Assembly: GCF_024498175.1 (NCBI RefSeq) | Contig: NZ_CP101823.1 | Span: 1,116,001-1,180,000 of the forward strand | DNA from: Haloplanus salinarum | Lineage (GTDB): Archaea; Halobacteriota; Halobacteria; Halobacteriales; Haloferacaceae | Length of the DNA stretch: 64,000 bases | Direction of reading: 5' to 3' | Part shown: one piece after another, positions 8,700 through 16,926 of the stretch | Layout: every line of letters starts with the position of its first letter | Position numbering within the stretch: the first letter of the stretch is position 1 | Notes under the pieces: model-generated | The model's input: the letters and a program-made list of their open reading frames with translations, nothing else | Told to the model about the DNA's origin: nothing | The model's database searches: none | Translations under genes and position numbers: made by a program

Positions 8700-8707
8700 C
8701 TGGCTTC
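8700..8707 (+). repeat. Right 8-bp target site duplication
   Basis: CTGGCTTC directly after the right end of the foldback element; matches 8260-8267. Confidence 0.85.
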
Positions 8708-8712
8708 GGGAC

Positions 8713-8726
8713 GTGGATTTAAGGTG
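8713..8726 (+). promoter_or_regulatory. Probable TATA box of the dodecin gene
   Basis: GGATTTAAGG lies about 40 bases before the dodecin ATG in otherwise GC-rich DNA. The foldback element ends only about 14 bases upstream of it, so the insertion may have changed the BRE/upstream region. Confidence 0.4.
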
Positions 8727-8761
8727 TCGCTGAGCGAATGTCTCCGTGGAGCGACCGACCA

Positions 8762-8962
8762 ATGGTTTTCAAGAAGATCACGCTGATCGGCCGGAGTCCG
8801 GACAGTTTCGACGACGCCGTCGACGACGCCATCGACCGCGCGACGGATACGCTCGACCGCGTCAAGTGGCTGGAGGTGGAAGAACTCGGGGTGGAGATCG
8901 CGGGCGTCGAGAACCGCGAGTATCAGGCCGAAGTCGAGGTGGCGTTCGAACTCGAGGAGTGA
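8762..8962 (+). CDS. Dodecin (flavin storage/binding)
   Basis: 66-aa protein matching haloarchaeal dodecin almost residue for residue in pattern ([10 protein letters not shown]..., [12 protein letters not shown]36, Q55). In the Halobacterium protein the dodecamer stacks riboflavin between tryptophans at position 36 with Gln55 contacting the ligand; both residues are present here. The start MVFKK at ATG 8762 matches the family N-terminus; the longer frame from 8738 is rejected. A hairpin repeat begins at its stop codon. Confidence 0.93.
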   Translation: MVFKKITLIGRSPDSFDDAVDDAIDRATDTLDRVKWLEVEELGVEIAGVENREYQAEVEVAFELEE

Positions 8963-9040
8963 TACGGGTTGTTGTAAGTCAGTACCGGTGGTTCGCCGGA
9001 CCGTGGCGGCGAACCGCGGGTGAACAGTCACAATCCGTAT
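8962..9040. repeat. 79-bp palindromic repeat at the dodecin stop codon
   Basis: Begins ATACGG on the last base of the dodecin stop and ends CCGTAT; outer arms ATACGGGTTGT and CAATCCGTAT are imperfectly complementary. The inner stem GGTTCGCCG / CGGCGAACC is perfect with an 8-nt loop. It could act as a transcription terminator or be a small dispersed palindromic element. Confidence 0.55.
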
Positions 9041-9135
9041 GAGTCGCCCACGGGGCCGTCGCTGCCACCGACCCGACCGGCGCCCAGTTGGCCGGATAGA
9101 ACAGGTTAAAACCGTCCGGTGAGCTTGTTGGGTTC

Positions 9136-9537
9136 ATGACGCTGGTTGTCGTCCCGGTACGGTATCCGCTCAGCAATCACTCCCGGGCGACGCTCGCGGA
9201 GGCCATCCGGATCGCCGAGGACCGCGACGCCGACCTCACGGTGATGCACGTCGACCTCTACCAGGAGAGCGGCGAGGTGACGCGGACGGATCTGAAAGGC
9301 TCCGTGGAATCGGAGTTCGGGCGCGTCGCCCGGGCCCGCTACGTGGTGCGCCGGGGCTTTCTCGTCGAGGAGACGATCCTCGACGAGGTGGCGGCCGAGA
9401 GCGCGGACGTGGTGGTCATCGGCTCGAAGCAGGTCGGGCGGTTGCGACGCGCCGTCGCTCGGTTCCTCGACGAACCCGACATCGACGAGTTCCTGCGGGA
9501 GGAACTCGACTGCGAGGTTATCACGGTCGGCGGGTAG
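9136..9537 (+). CDS. UspA-type universal stress protein
   Basis: 133-aa single Usp domain: an N-terminal strand MTLVVVPVRYPLS, helix with TLAEAIRIAED, DADLTVMHVD, then ADVVVIGSKQVGRLRRAVARF and the last strand CEVITVGG. The usual ATP-binding loop G-x2-G-x9-G-S/T is degenerate (GSKQVGRLRRAV), so nucleotide binding is doubtful. Single gene with its own AT-richer leader (AGGTTAAAACC near 9102-9112) about 25-35 bases before the start, suggesting a leaderless transcript. Confidence 0.85.
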   Translation: MTLVVVPVRYPLSNHSRATLAEAIRIAEDRDADLTVMHVDLYQESGEVTRTDLKGSVESEFGRVARARYVVRRGFLVEETILDEVAAESADVVVIGSKQVGRLRRAVARFLDEPDIDEFLREELDCEVITVGG

Positions 9538-10554
9538 TCACTCCGGGGTCGAGCCCGATCCGTTCGGGTCGGCCACGCCCTCCGCCTCCGCGGTCCGGGT
9601 CGCCGGGGCGTCGTCGCGGTCGGGCGTCGGTCGGGAGCCGTCCTCGACGGCCACGCGTGCCCGACCGCTGGTCTCGTCGAACAGCAGGTGTTGGTGGGGG
9701 TAGGCGATCTCGACGTCGACGTCGTCGAGGTTCTCACGGATGTGCTCGCGGACGGTCGATTCGATCCGCGGGATCTTGTAGGGGGTCCGCACCCAGAACC
9801 GGAGGACGAGTCTGACGCCGCTGTCGGCGTAGTCGCCGATCATGCAGGTCGGCTTCGCCGGGTAGCGCGCGCTGCCGATGCGGATGTCCGGGCCGCCTTC
9901 GATCACGCCCTCGCAGTTGCGGGCGGCCCGCTCCATGAGGCTGCGGGCGGTGTCGATGTCCCCCTCGTAGGTGACGAGGAGGGGGATCGAGAGCCGCGTC
10001 CGCTCGTCCTCGGCGGAGAAGTTGGTCACGTCCCGCTCGCGCATCTGGGCGTTCGGCACCACGAGGAAGGTGTTGTCGAGCGTGAGGATCTTCGTATACC
10101 GGATCGTGATGTCGTCGACGAACCCACGTCGGCCGTCCTCGAGTTCGATCATGTCGCCGATCTCGTAGGGGTTGTCCGCCAGCACGAACAGGCCGGTGAT
10201 GACGCTCCCGACGATGGGCGCGAGGACGATACCGAGGACCGCCGAGAAGACGGTCACCGAGAGGACGATGTCGCCGATGCCGAGACCGACCATGCTCGCC
10301 GCGATCAGGGTCGCGGCCATCACCGTCGAGACGCGCAACAGCCCGAGGACCGTCTGGGCGACGCTCTGTCGCTGAAACCGGCGGGCGACCGGGCGGCCGA
10401 GCAGGCGGACGAGGAACTTCGAGAGGACGACCCCGGCGGCGACGACCAGGGCGGCGACGGCCGCCCGCACGACGCCGAACCCCCACAGCCACCGTAGCCA
10501 CTCCACGGACCCGATCGGTGGTGCCGTCGCCAGCGTGCCCGCCCCGACGTCCAT
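9538..10554 (-). CDS. MscS-family mechanosensitive channel
   Basis: 338 aa from the ATG at 10554 (MDVGAGTLATAPP); upstream in-frame sequence is inside the opposite-strand primase region and lacks family features. Four hydrophobic helices (about residues 18-130) lead into the pore helix/beta domain, with the MscS beta-domain pattern EIGDMIELEDGRRGFVDDI, TLDNTFLVVPNAQ and a C-terminal alpha/beta domain. The last 40 residues are an acidic, disordered tail. Probably protects against hypo-osmotic shock. It converges with usp (no intergenic space) and is divergent from priS. Confidence 0.9.
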   Translation of the reverse strand: MDVGAGTLATAPPIGSVEWLRWLWGFGVVRAAVAALVVAAGVVLSKFLVRLLGRPVARRFQRQSVAQTVLGLLRVSTVMAATLIAASMVGLGIGDIVLSVTVFSAVLGIVLAPIVGSVITGLFVLADNPYEIGDMIELEDGRRGFVDDITIRYTKILTLDNTFLVVPNAQMRERDVTNFSAEDERTRLSIPLLVTYEGDIDTARSLMERAARNCEGVIEGGPDIRIGSARYPAKPTCMIGDYADSGVRLVLRFWVRTPYKIPRIESTVREHIRENLDDVDVEIAYPHQHLLFDETSGRARVAVEDGSRPTPDRDDAPATRTAEAEGVADPNGSGSTPE

Positions 10555-10650
10555 GTTCGTCACTCGCCGTCCCCGAAAAAAAAGCGTTTCCACGGCGGGG
10601 ATCGCTCGATCACAAGCCTCTATACCGTGCCCGTTCCACCCCGTATCGGA

Positions 10651-11808
10651 ATGGATCGACGTACGCGCGATTACCTCTCGGGGCGGTTCGGCGACTACTA
10701 CCGGAGCGCCGAGCCGTCGCTCCCGCCCGCGCCTGAGCGCCGGGAGTGGGGACATATCCCCTGGACGAGCGGGTCGACCACGATGGTCCGCCACCGGTCG
10801 ATCTACGACCTCGGCGACGTCGCCGACTTCCTCCAGCGCGAGGCGCCACGGCACGTCTACTTCTCGGCCGCGCGCTACGACGACCCCGGCGCGGGGTCGA
10901 TGGACGGGAAGGGGTGGCAGGGCGCGGATCTCGTCTTCGACCTCGACGCCGATCACCTCCCGAGCGTCGACCCCGAGACGGCGACGTACGCCGAGATGCT
11001 CGCGGCCTGCAAGGACGCGCTCCGTCGGCTACTCGACCTGCTGGAGACGGACTTCGGGTTCGAGGACGTGACCGTCGTCTTCTCGGGCGGCCGCGGCTAT
11101 CACGTCCACGTCCGCGACGAGGGGGTCGCCGACCTCGACTCGGCGGCGCGGCGCGAGGTGGTCGACTACGTCCGCGCCGTCGACCTCGACGTCGAGGGGC
11201 TGGTGCGGACGCGGGCCGTCGGCGGGGCGACGCGACGGGAACTCCGCACCGAGGGTGGGTGGGGCCGGCGCACCCACCGCCGCCTGCAGTCCTTCGTCAC
11301 GGAGCTCCGAGAGCTCCCCGACGACGAGGCGACCGATCGACTCACCGCGTTCGACGGCATCGGCGAGGGTCGGGCCGAGACGCTCCTCGACGCCTTCGTC
11401 GACAACGAGCGCGCGGTCGACCGGGGGAACGTCGAGGCCGGCGGCCCGGGGGCCAGACGGCTGGTCGAGGCACTCGCCGAGGAGACGGTCGCCGCCGAGA
11501 CGGCGCCGATCGACGAACCGGTGACGACCGACACCCGCCGCCTGATTCGCCTGCCCGGGACGCTCCACGGCGGGAGCGGCCTCGTGGTCCGACGGCTCGA
11601 CCGCGACGAGATCGACGGGTTCGACCCCCTGGTCGACGCCGTCCCCGAGCGGTTCACCCGGCGGTCCGTGCGGGTCGCGGTGACCGAACCGGGGACCCTC
11701 GAACTCGACGGCGACACGTTTACGGTGGACGCAGGAGAGCAATCGGTACCGGAGTGTGTCGGCGTGTTCCTGATGACACGCGGCCGGGCCCGGAAGGTGA
11801 AAGAATGA
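10651..11808 (+). CDS. priS: DNA primase small (catalytic) subunit PriS
   Basis: Archaeo-eukaryotic primase catalytic subunit, 385 aa from ATG 10651. Metal-binding aspartates D97 and D99 are in ADLVFDLDADHLP; SGGRGYHVHV at 145-154 binds nucleotide; LIRLPGTLHGGSGL near 300 is the third conserved block. A TATA-like CTCTATACC about 30 bases before the start fits a leaderless promoter. The stop overlaps the next start (ATGA), coupling it to the GINS gene. With PriL, encoded elsewhere, it makes RNA/DNA primers at replication forks. Confidence 0.95.
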   Translation: MDRRTRDYLSGRFGDYYRSAEPSLPPAPERREWGHIPWTSGSTTMVRHRSIYDLGDVADFLQREAPRHVYFSAARYDDPGAGSMDGKGWQGADLVFDLDADHLPSVDPETATYAEMLAACKDALRRLLDLLETDFGFEDVTVVFSGGRGYHVHVRDEGVADLDSAARREVVDYVRAVDLDVEGLVRTRAVGGATRRELRTEGGWGRRTHRRLQSFVTELRELPDDEATDRLTAFDGIGEGRAETLLDAFVDNERAVDRGNVEAGGPGARRLVEALAEETVAAETAPIDEPVTTDTRRLIRLPGTLHGGSGLVVRRLDRDEIDGFDPLVDAVPERFTRRSVRVAVTEPGTLELDGDTFTVDAGEQSVPECVGVFLMTRGRARKVKE

Positions 11809-12704
11809 ACGTCGAGGAACTGCGCACGGTTCAGCGCACCGAACGGCAGAAAGACAGCCTCCAACACCTTCGGGACTCGTTCTATCGGGACGTCGCCGAC
11901 TACGTCGCCGAGCGCAAGGCCGAACGCGAACGCGTCGCCGCGGCGGCCGACGACCCCTTCTCCTCGCCCGAGGTGAGCCGCCTCACGGACGAAATCGAGA
12001 CGGCCGAGGAGGTCGTCGAGAGCATCTACGAGCGCCGGATCGGCAAGATCGTCAAGCGCGCGACCTTCGCCGCCGCCGGCATGGCCACCGAGGACGAGGG
12101 CCTCACGACCGAGGAGCGCGACCTCTTCGAGGATCTGGTCGCCCGCATCGAGGACAACCGGGAGACCGTCCTCGAGACGCTCGCCGGCGAGTCGCCGGCG
12201 GACGCCGAGGGTGCGGACGCGACGCCCGTGTCGGCGCCGGATCCGGAGACGACCGAGGTCACGACGTCGACCGACGACCGACCGCCGGCGGACGTCGACG
12301 CCGCCGCGTCCGACCCGTCGCCGCCGTCCCCCGACCCGTCCGACGATGCGGAGGCGCCCCCCGACCCGTCCGACGATGCGGAGGCGCCCCCCGCACCGGA
12401 CGACATCCTCGCGGAGGCGATGGGCGGGGAGGGGACCGGGTCCGCCGAGGCCGAACCCGAACCGACACCGTCGCCCCCGACCGCGGATCCCGAGCCGGAG
12501 GCGCCCGCCCCCGACGACTCGCCGGCCCCGGACGGCGGCGAGACGGGGACCGAGCGCACGACCCTGCGGATCACCAGCGACGTGGGCGAGATATTCGGCG
12601 TCGACGAACGGGAGTACGACCTCGCGAGCGAGGACGTGGTGACGCTGCCGACGCCGAACGCCGAACCTCTTCTGGAGCGGGACGCCGCCGAACGACTGGA
12701 GTGA
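11805..12704 (+). CDS. GINS complex subunit (Gins51/Sld5-like)
   Basis: 299 aa starting at the ATG overlapping the priS stop. The alpha-helical A domain is at residues 1-130 (ELRTVQRTERQKDSLQHL, FYRDVADYVAERKAER, IVKRATFAAAG), then a long acidic Pro/Asp-rich linker (about 130-245) and a small C-terminal B-like domain (LRITSDVGEIFGVDERE). Archaeal GINS stimulates the replicative helicase with MCM and GAN/Cdc45. Adjacency to priS is a typical archaeal arrangement. The linker contains a perfect 30-bp tandem duplication and is longer than in most archaeal orthologues I know. Confidence 0.85.
   Translation: MNVEELRTVQRTERQKDSLQHLRDSFYRDVADYVAERKAERERVAAAADDPFSSPEVSRLTDEIETAEEVVESIYERRIGKIVKRATFAAAGMATEDEGLTTEERDLFEDLVARIEDNRETVLETLAGESPADAEGADATPVSAPDPETTEVTTSTDDRPPADVDAAASDPSPPSPDPSDDAEAPPDPSDDAEAPPAPDDILAEAMGGEGTGSAEAEPEPTPSPPTADPEPEAPAPDDSPAPDGGETGTERTTLRITSDVGEIFGVDEREYDLASEDVVTLPTPNAEPLLERDAAERLE
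12331..12390 (+). repeat. Two perfect 30-bp tandem repeats in the GINS linker
   Basis: Positions 12331-12360 and 12361-12390 are identical. The unit is in frame and encodes the decapeptide DPSDDAEAPP twice, lengthening the disordered linker without a frameshift. Confidence 0.9.
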
Positions 12705-12745
12705 GCCGGCCACAGATACTTGTCGACCGCCTCCCAACCCAGCCC

Positions 12746-14326
12746 ATGTCGGCTCGTGGGGTCCGCGCTGTCGGGACGGTGGTCGTCGTCGCACTGCTCG
12801 TCGTCGCGGGCGTGACACCCGCGCTCGCGACGGCCGATCGGACCACCGCGACCGATGGGTGGCGACCGGCCGTCGACGCGTCGCCGTCGGACGGGACGCT
12901 CACACAGCAGGACGGCGCGACGCTCGGGGAGCGAATCGTCGCCTCGCGCAACGACGAGCCCGGGAGCGTGACGCTCACCTTCGAGTACCGGATTCCGGAC
13001 TCGGTGTCGGGGCTCCGGGTCGGCGTGCCGGTGCTCTCGCTGCCGGGAATCACCGTCGGGGAGACCGACGGGTTCGAGCACGCGACGGGCACTCGGTTCG
13101 AGTGGGACACCGAGACCGAGCGGCCGAGCGTCTCGCTCCGGCTGGCCGTCGGCGACACGCTCGGCGACGGCGTCCGCGGGGTCGAACGCGACGACTGGGC
13201 GCTCGTCTCCCAGCCGAGCACCCGCGTGCAGGTCCGCGCCGCGGAGCGACCGACGCGAACGACGACCTTCGCGGTCGACGACGCGGAGCCGGGGTACGCG
13301 AGCAGTCACCTCGCCTACCTCGGCCCGCACGACCGCCGGAACGTGACCGTCGCCGACGAGAACGCGACGTTCGTCCTCGGTGCCGACGCCGACACCGAAC
13401 GGGCCACGGCCTTCCTGCGCACCGCGAACGAGCGCTTCGATTTCGGCGTCCGCCACGACCGGATCACGGTGTTCGTCCTGCCCGTCAGCGACGAGAACAC
13501 CACGAACGTCGACGCCGCAACCGTCGACACGGCGTTCTGGGTCGGCGAGTCGGGCCTCCGACTGGGGGACACGGGCGGGGTGTTCACCCACGAGTACGTC
13601 CACACGCGGCTGGGGACGGTGGGGACCGGCGACGCGACGTGGCTGACCGAGGCGAGCGCGGAGTATTACGGCCACCTGTTCGCCCTCAACGACGGCGTCG
13701 GGAACTACGAGTCCTTCCGGGCGGGGCTCCGGGCCGAGGAGTACGCCCCCGAACGACAGTCGGTGACCCTGACCGATCCGGAGACCTGGCGGGGGACCAC
13801 CGCCCACTACGACAAGGGCGCGCACGTCCTCGCCGCACTGGACGCGGAGATCAGACGCCGCACCGACGGGGAGCGGACGCTCCGTGACGTGTTCGCGGGG
13901 CGCTCGGAGCCCTTCGCCGACTACCGAAGCTTCCGGGAGGCCGTGATCGAGGTGGCCGGCGACGAGTCGCTCGGGCCGTGGCTGGATCGGTACGTCACCA
14001 CCGACGCGCTGCCGCCGCTGCCCGAGAACCCGCGGTACTACGTGGCCGACCCGGACCTCGATCCGGACGGTGACGGAACCCCGAGCGGCACGGAGGTTGA
14101 CCGCGGGCGACACCCGTTCGTCGCGGGCGCGGGGCCGGACGGCGCCGTCGCCACCGAGGCGGAGCCGACGACGGCCGAGAACGAAACCGGGACCGAGAGC
14201 GAACGCGAAACGGGGACGGACCGAACCGGAACGGAGGGGTCGGCGCCCGGATTCGGTGCGGGTGCGGGCGCCGCCGCGCTGGCGCTCGTCGCGGCACTCG
14301 GCGCCCTGCGTCGACGGCGGGCGTGA
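12746..14326 (+). CDS. Secreted HExxH metalloprotease-like protein with PGF-CTERM-type anchor
   Basis: 526 aa from ATG 12746. A Sec-type signal (about 1-35, ending TPALA) is followed by a beta-rich N-terminal domain. A gluzincin-like active site HEYVHTRLG is at about residue 280, with a second glutamate in TEASAEYYGHL about 20 residues on. A Ca-binding thrombospondin-3-like stretch DPDLDPDGDGTPSGTE lies at about 432-447. A Thr/Glu/Gly-rich linker and the tail APGFGAGAGAAALALVAALGALRRRRA-type segment complete it, the tripartite signal processed by archaeosortase. The protein should be displayed on the cell surface. Substrate unknown. Confidence 0.85.
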   Translation: MSARGVRAVGTVVVVALLVVAGVTPALATADRTTATDGWRPAVDASPSDGTLTQQDGATLGERIVASRNDEPGSVTLTFEYRIPDSVSGLRVGVPVLSLPGITVGETDGFEHATGTRFEWDTETERPSVSLRLAVGDTLGDGVRGVERDDWALVSQPSTRVQVRAAERPTRTTTFAVDDAEPGYASSHLAYLGPHDRRNVTVADENATFVLGADADTERATAFLRTANERFDFGVRHDRITVFVLPVSDENTTNVDAATVDTAFWVGESGLRLGDTGGVFTHEYVHTRLGTVGTGDATWLTEASAEYYGHLFALNDGVGNYESFRAGLRAEEYAPERQSVTLTDPETWRGTTAHYDKGAHVLAALDAEIRRRTDGERTLRDVFAGRSEPFADYRSFREAVIEVAGDESLGPWLDRYVTTDALPPLPENPRYYVADPDLDPDGDGTPSGTEVDRGRHPFVAGAGPDGAVATEAEPTTAENETGTESERETGTDRTGTEGSAPGFGAGAGAAALALVAALGALRRRRA

Positions 14327-14485
14327 TCAGACGCGACGGAGTCCCTCGCCGAGCCCGGTCGCCTCGCCACACTCCGGACACTCGTAGGTCCAGCCGTCCT
14401 TCGTGGCGCGCCCCTCCGGGAACTCGGCGTCGCACGTTCGGCAGACGAGGAGATCACGGCGAGCGGAGACGTGCATCTGCGGCAT
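14327..14485 (-). CDS. 52-aa zinc-ribbon protein
   Basis: Short protein with two CxxC knuckles (CRTCDAEF and CPECGEA) about 20 residues apart, a rubredoxin-like zinc ribbon. The ATG at 14485 (MPQMHVSARR) is preferred over an upstream GTG at 14509; an internal ATG at 14476 is also possible. Small zinc-finger proteins of this kind are common in haloarchaea and mostly uncharacterised. It lies downstream of fumC on the same strand. Confidence 0.7.
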   Translation of the reverse strand: MPQMHVSARRDLLVCRTCDAEFPEGRATKDGWTYECPECGEATGLGEGLRRV

Positions 14486-14617
14486 ACGCTGAGCATCGAC
14501 AGCATCCACTATGAACGTGTCGCTTCGGTTCCATACACGGGCGGTTCCGGCCGAACGTGGCGTGTTTCCGCCGTCGTCACGGAGATTCGGTCACGTCGGC
14601 GTCCCGAGACGCGCCGG

Positions 14618-16036
14618 TCACTCGTCGTCGCCGCTCAGGATCCCCCGGTGGGTCATCCGCTCGGGGTCGAGCACCTCGTCGGCCTCCGCCTCCGTGAGAT
14701 ATCCCTTCCCGACGGCCACCTCGCGGACGGTCTTGCCCTCCTTCAGCGCCGCTTTCGCGACCTCCGAAGCCTTGTCGTAGCCGATGGCGGGGTTGAGCGC
14801 CGTCGCGAGCGCCATCGAGCGCTCGACGGCCTCGGCACACTGTTCCTCGTTGGCCTCCAGTTTCGCCACGAACTTCTCGGCGAACGTCTCGGCGGCGTTC
14901 GAGAGCAGGGACGCCGACTGCAGGAAGTTGTGAGCGATCACCGGCTTGTAGAGGTTGAGGTCGATCTGGCCGCCGGCGGCGCCCGCGGAGACGGCGGCGT
15001 CGTTGCCGACGACCTGCGTGTGGACCTGGTTGACCGCCTCGGCGACGACCGGGTTGATCTTTCCGGGCATGATGGAACTCCCGGGCTGGTTCTCCGGCTG
15101 TTCGATCTCGCCCAGACCGTTGCGGGGTCCGGAGGCGAGGAGTCGCAGGTCGTTGGCCACCTTGTTCATCGAGCCCGCGACCGTCCGGAGCGCGCCGTGG
15201 GCCTCGCCCATCGCGTCGTGGGCGGCCTGTGCCTCGAAGTGGTCGTCGGCCTCGCGGAAGTCGAGGCCCGTCTCCTCGGCGATGTACGCGGCCGCCCGCT
15301 CCGGGAACTCGGGGTGGGTGTTCAGCCCCGTGCCCGTCGCCGTCCCGCCGAGGGCGAGTTCGGCGAGGCGCGGGGCCACCGACTCACAGCGCTCGATCCC
15401 CTTCTCGATCTGCGTGCGGTAGCCGCCGAACTCCTGGCCCAGGCGGACCGGCGTGGCGTCCTGCAGGTGGGTGCGGCCGGTCTTGACGACGCCGTCGAAC
15501 GCCGCGGCCTTCTCGTCGAGGGCGGCGGCGAGCGTCTCCAGGGCCGGGATCAGGTCCTTCTCGACCGCCTCCAGGGCGGCGACGTGCATCGCCGTCGGGA
15601 TCACGTCGTTCGAGGACTGGCCGAAGTTGACGTGGTCGTTCGGGTGGACGATCCGGTCGCCCACCTCGCTGCCCATCAGCTCCGCCGCACGGTTGGCGAT
15701 CACCTCGTTGGCGTTCATGTTCGAGGAGGTGCCGGATCCCGTCTGGAAGACGTCGACCGGGAACTGGTCGTCGTGGTCGCCGGCGATGACTTCGTCGGCC
15801 GCCGCGACGATGGCGTCGGCGACGTCCGCCTCGAGGAGGTCCAGGTCGCGGTTGGCCCGCGCCGCGGACTTCTTGACGATGCCGAGCGCCCGGACGAACC
15901 GCCGACCGAAGCGGGCGTCGCTGATCGGGAAGTTCTCGACCGCACGTTGGGTCTGGGCCCCCCAGTAGGCGTCCGCAGGCACGCGAATCTCGCCGAGGCT
16001 GTCCCGTTCGACGCGGAAGTCGGACTCGTCGCTCAT
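14618..16036 (-). CDS. fumC: Fumarate hydratase class II
   Basis: 472-aa fumarase/aspartase-superfamily enzyme converting fumarate and malate in the TCA cycle. Substrate-binding TGSGTSSNMNANEV is at 99-112, HPNDHVN at about 131-137, and the superfamily signature GSSIMPGKINPV at 319-330. TGRTHLQDATP around 187-197 carries the class II catalytic histidine. Length and motifs fit FumC; aspartase is less likely in this clade but not excluded by sequence alone. The ATG at 16036 overlaps no other gene; bolA lies 37 bases upstream on the same strand. Confidence 0.93.
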   Translation of the reverse strand: MSDESDFRVERDSLGEIRVPADAYWGAQTQRAVENFPISDARFGRRFVRALGIVKKSAARANRDLDLLEADVADAIVAAADEVIAGDHDDQFPVDVFQTGSGTSSNMNANEVIANRAAELMGSEVGDRIVHPNDHVNFGQSSNDVIPTAMHVAALEAVEKDLIPALETLAAALDEKAAAFDGVVKTGRTHLQDATPVRLGQEFGGYRTQIEKGIERCESVAPRLAELALGGTATGTGLNTHPEFPERAAAYIAEETGLDFREADDHFEAQAAHDAMGEAHGALRTVAGSMNKVANDLRLLASGPRNGLGEIEQPENQPGSSIMPGKINPVVAEAVNQVHTQVVGNDAAVSAGAAGGQIDLNLYKPVIAHNFLQSASLLSNAAETFAEKFVAKLEANEEQCAEAVERSMALATALNPAIGYDKASEVAKAALKEGKTVREVAVGKGYLTEAEADEVLDPERMTHRGILSGDDE

Positions 16037-16073
16037 GCGCGAGCGAACGGGAGCCGCCGCGTAAAAGTTACCG

Positions 16074-16337
16074 TTACGCCTCGTGTTCCTCGTACGCCTC
16101 CGGCGTGTACGTCTTCATCTCTAGGGCGTGGATGTCGGTCGTCATGTACCCCTCCAGCGCGTCGTAGACGAGTTCGTGTTGCTGGACGAGCGGGAGGCCC
16201 TCGAAGGCCGGTGAGACGATTACGGCGGCGAAGTGGGCGTCCTCGTGGTCCTCGTCGGGTACCCGCGGCTTCGTGACCGTCGCCTCCGCGTCCTCGATGC
16301 CCTCCTCGATGAGTCGTTCGACCTCGGCGGTGTCCAT
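16074..16337 (-). CDS. BolA-family protein
   Basis: 87 aa, small alpha/beta BolA domain ending IHALEMKTYTPEAYEEHEA, where the His and the KTYTPEE-like end are the family hallmark; the central PLVQQHELVYDALEGYM helix also fits. BolA proteins work with monothiol glutaredoxins in Fe-S handling. The ATG at 16337 is chosen; the upstream frame to 16550 crosses the promoter of the next gene. It lies directly upstream of fumC, an unrelated gene class (though archaeal FumC is not Fe-S dependent). Confidence 0.88.
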   Translation of the reverse strand: MDTAEVERLIEEGIEDAEATVTKPRVPDEDHEDAHFAAVIVSPAFEGLPLVQQHELVYDALEGYMTTDIHALEMKTYTPEAYEEHEA

Positions 16338-16431
16338 ACGCCATTCCGGGGACCGTCGCACAAAACTGCTGGGTGTGAGGCGACGAGGCGAATACTCTCC
16401 ACACACTCCGCGGTCGAATCCATCGTCTGAC

Positions 16432-16445
16432 AAAAGTATAATATC
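16432..16445 (+). promoter_or_regulatory. TATA box of the ribbon-helix-helix gene
   Basis: AAAAGTATAATATC, centred about 29 bases before the ATG at 16468, with GC-rich flanks. The spacing implies transcription starting at or next to the start codon (leaderless). Confidence 0.6.
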
Positions 16446-16467
16446 CCCCGGCGAGTGGTCGTAGGGT

Positions 16468-16914
16468 ATGGTAAAGAGTACGGTGCGGTTTCCCGAATCG
16501 GTGGTCGGGGAAATCGAAACGCTCGTCGAGGAGGACCGATTCGAGAGCAAATCGGAGTTCTACCGCTTCTCGACGGATTACGTGTTGAACCAGGTCCTCG
16601 ACGATTACGAACCCGAGACCATCGACTACGCGGAGATCAAATCGGAGGTGATGCCGGAGGCGGAACGCGAACTCCGAAGCGACGCCGACACGGACCACCC
16701 GCCCTTCCTCGAATCCGTCTCGTTCGTCCGTCGGCTGGCGCTCCGCGGGAAGTTCAACGACGCGGAGGACTTCATCGACCACCAGTACGCCGCCGGCGAC
16801 CGGCACGCCATCCTCCTCGAGGAACTGCTCCGCCTGTATCGGGGCGACGTGACGGCCGACGCGCCGGCCGAACCGTCGGAACGCGACCGTCAGCCCGTCG
16901 AACGGGACCGGTGA
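16468..16914 (+). CDS. Ribbon-helix-helix DNA-binding protein
   Basis: 148 aa. Residues 1-45 form a MetJ/Arc-type RHH domain: strand VKSTVRFPESVV, helices EIETLVEEDRF and SKSEFYRFSTDYVLNQVL. The remaining 100 residues are helical and charged, with a C-terminal Arg/Asp tail. Likely a transcription factor acting as a dimer. It has its own TATA box and is followed after 12 bases by a small zinc-finger gene, suggesting a two-gene unit. Confidence 0.82.
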   Translation: MVKSTVRFPESVVGEIETLVEEDRFESKSEFYRFSTDYVLNQVLDDYEPETIDYAEIKSEVMPEAERELRSDADTDHPPFLESVSFVRRLALRGKFNDAEDFIDHQYAAGDRHAILLEELLRLYRGDVTADAPAEPSERDRQPVERDR

Positions 16915-16926
16915 TCGCGACGCCAC

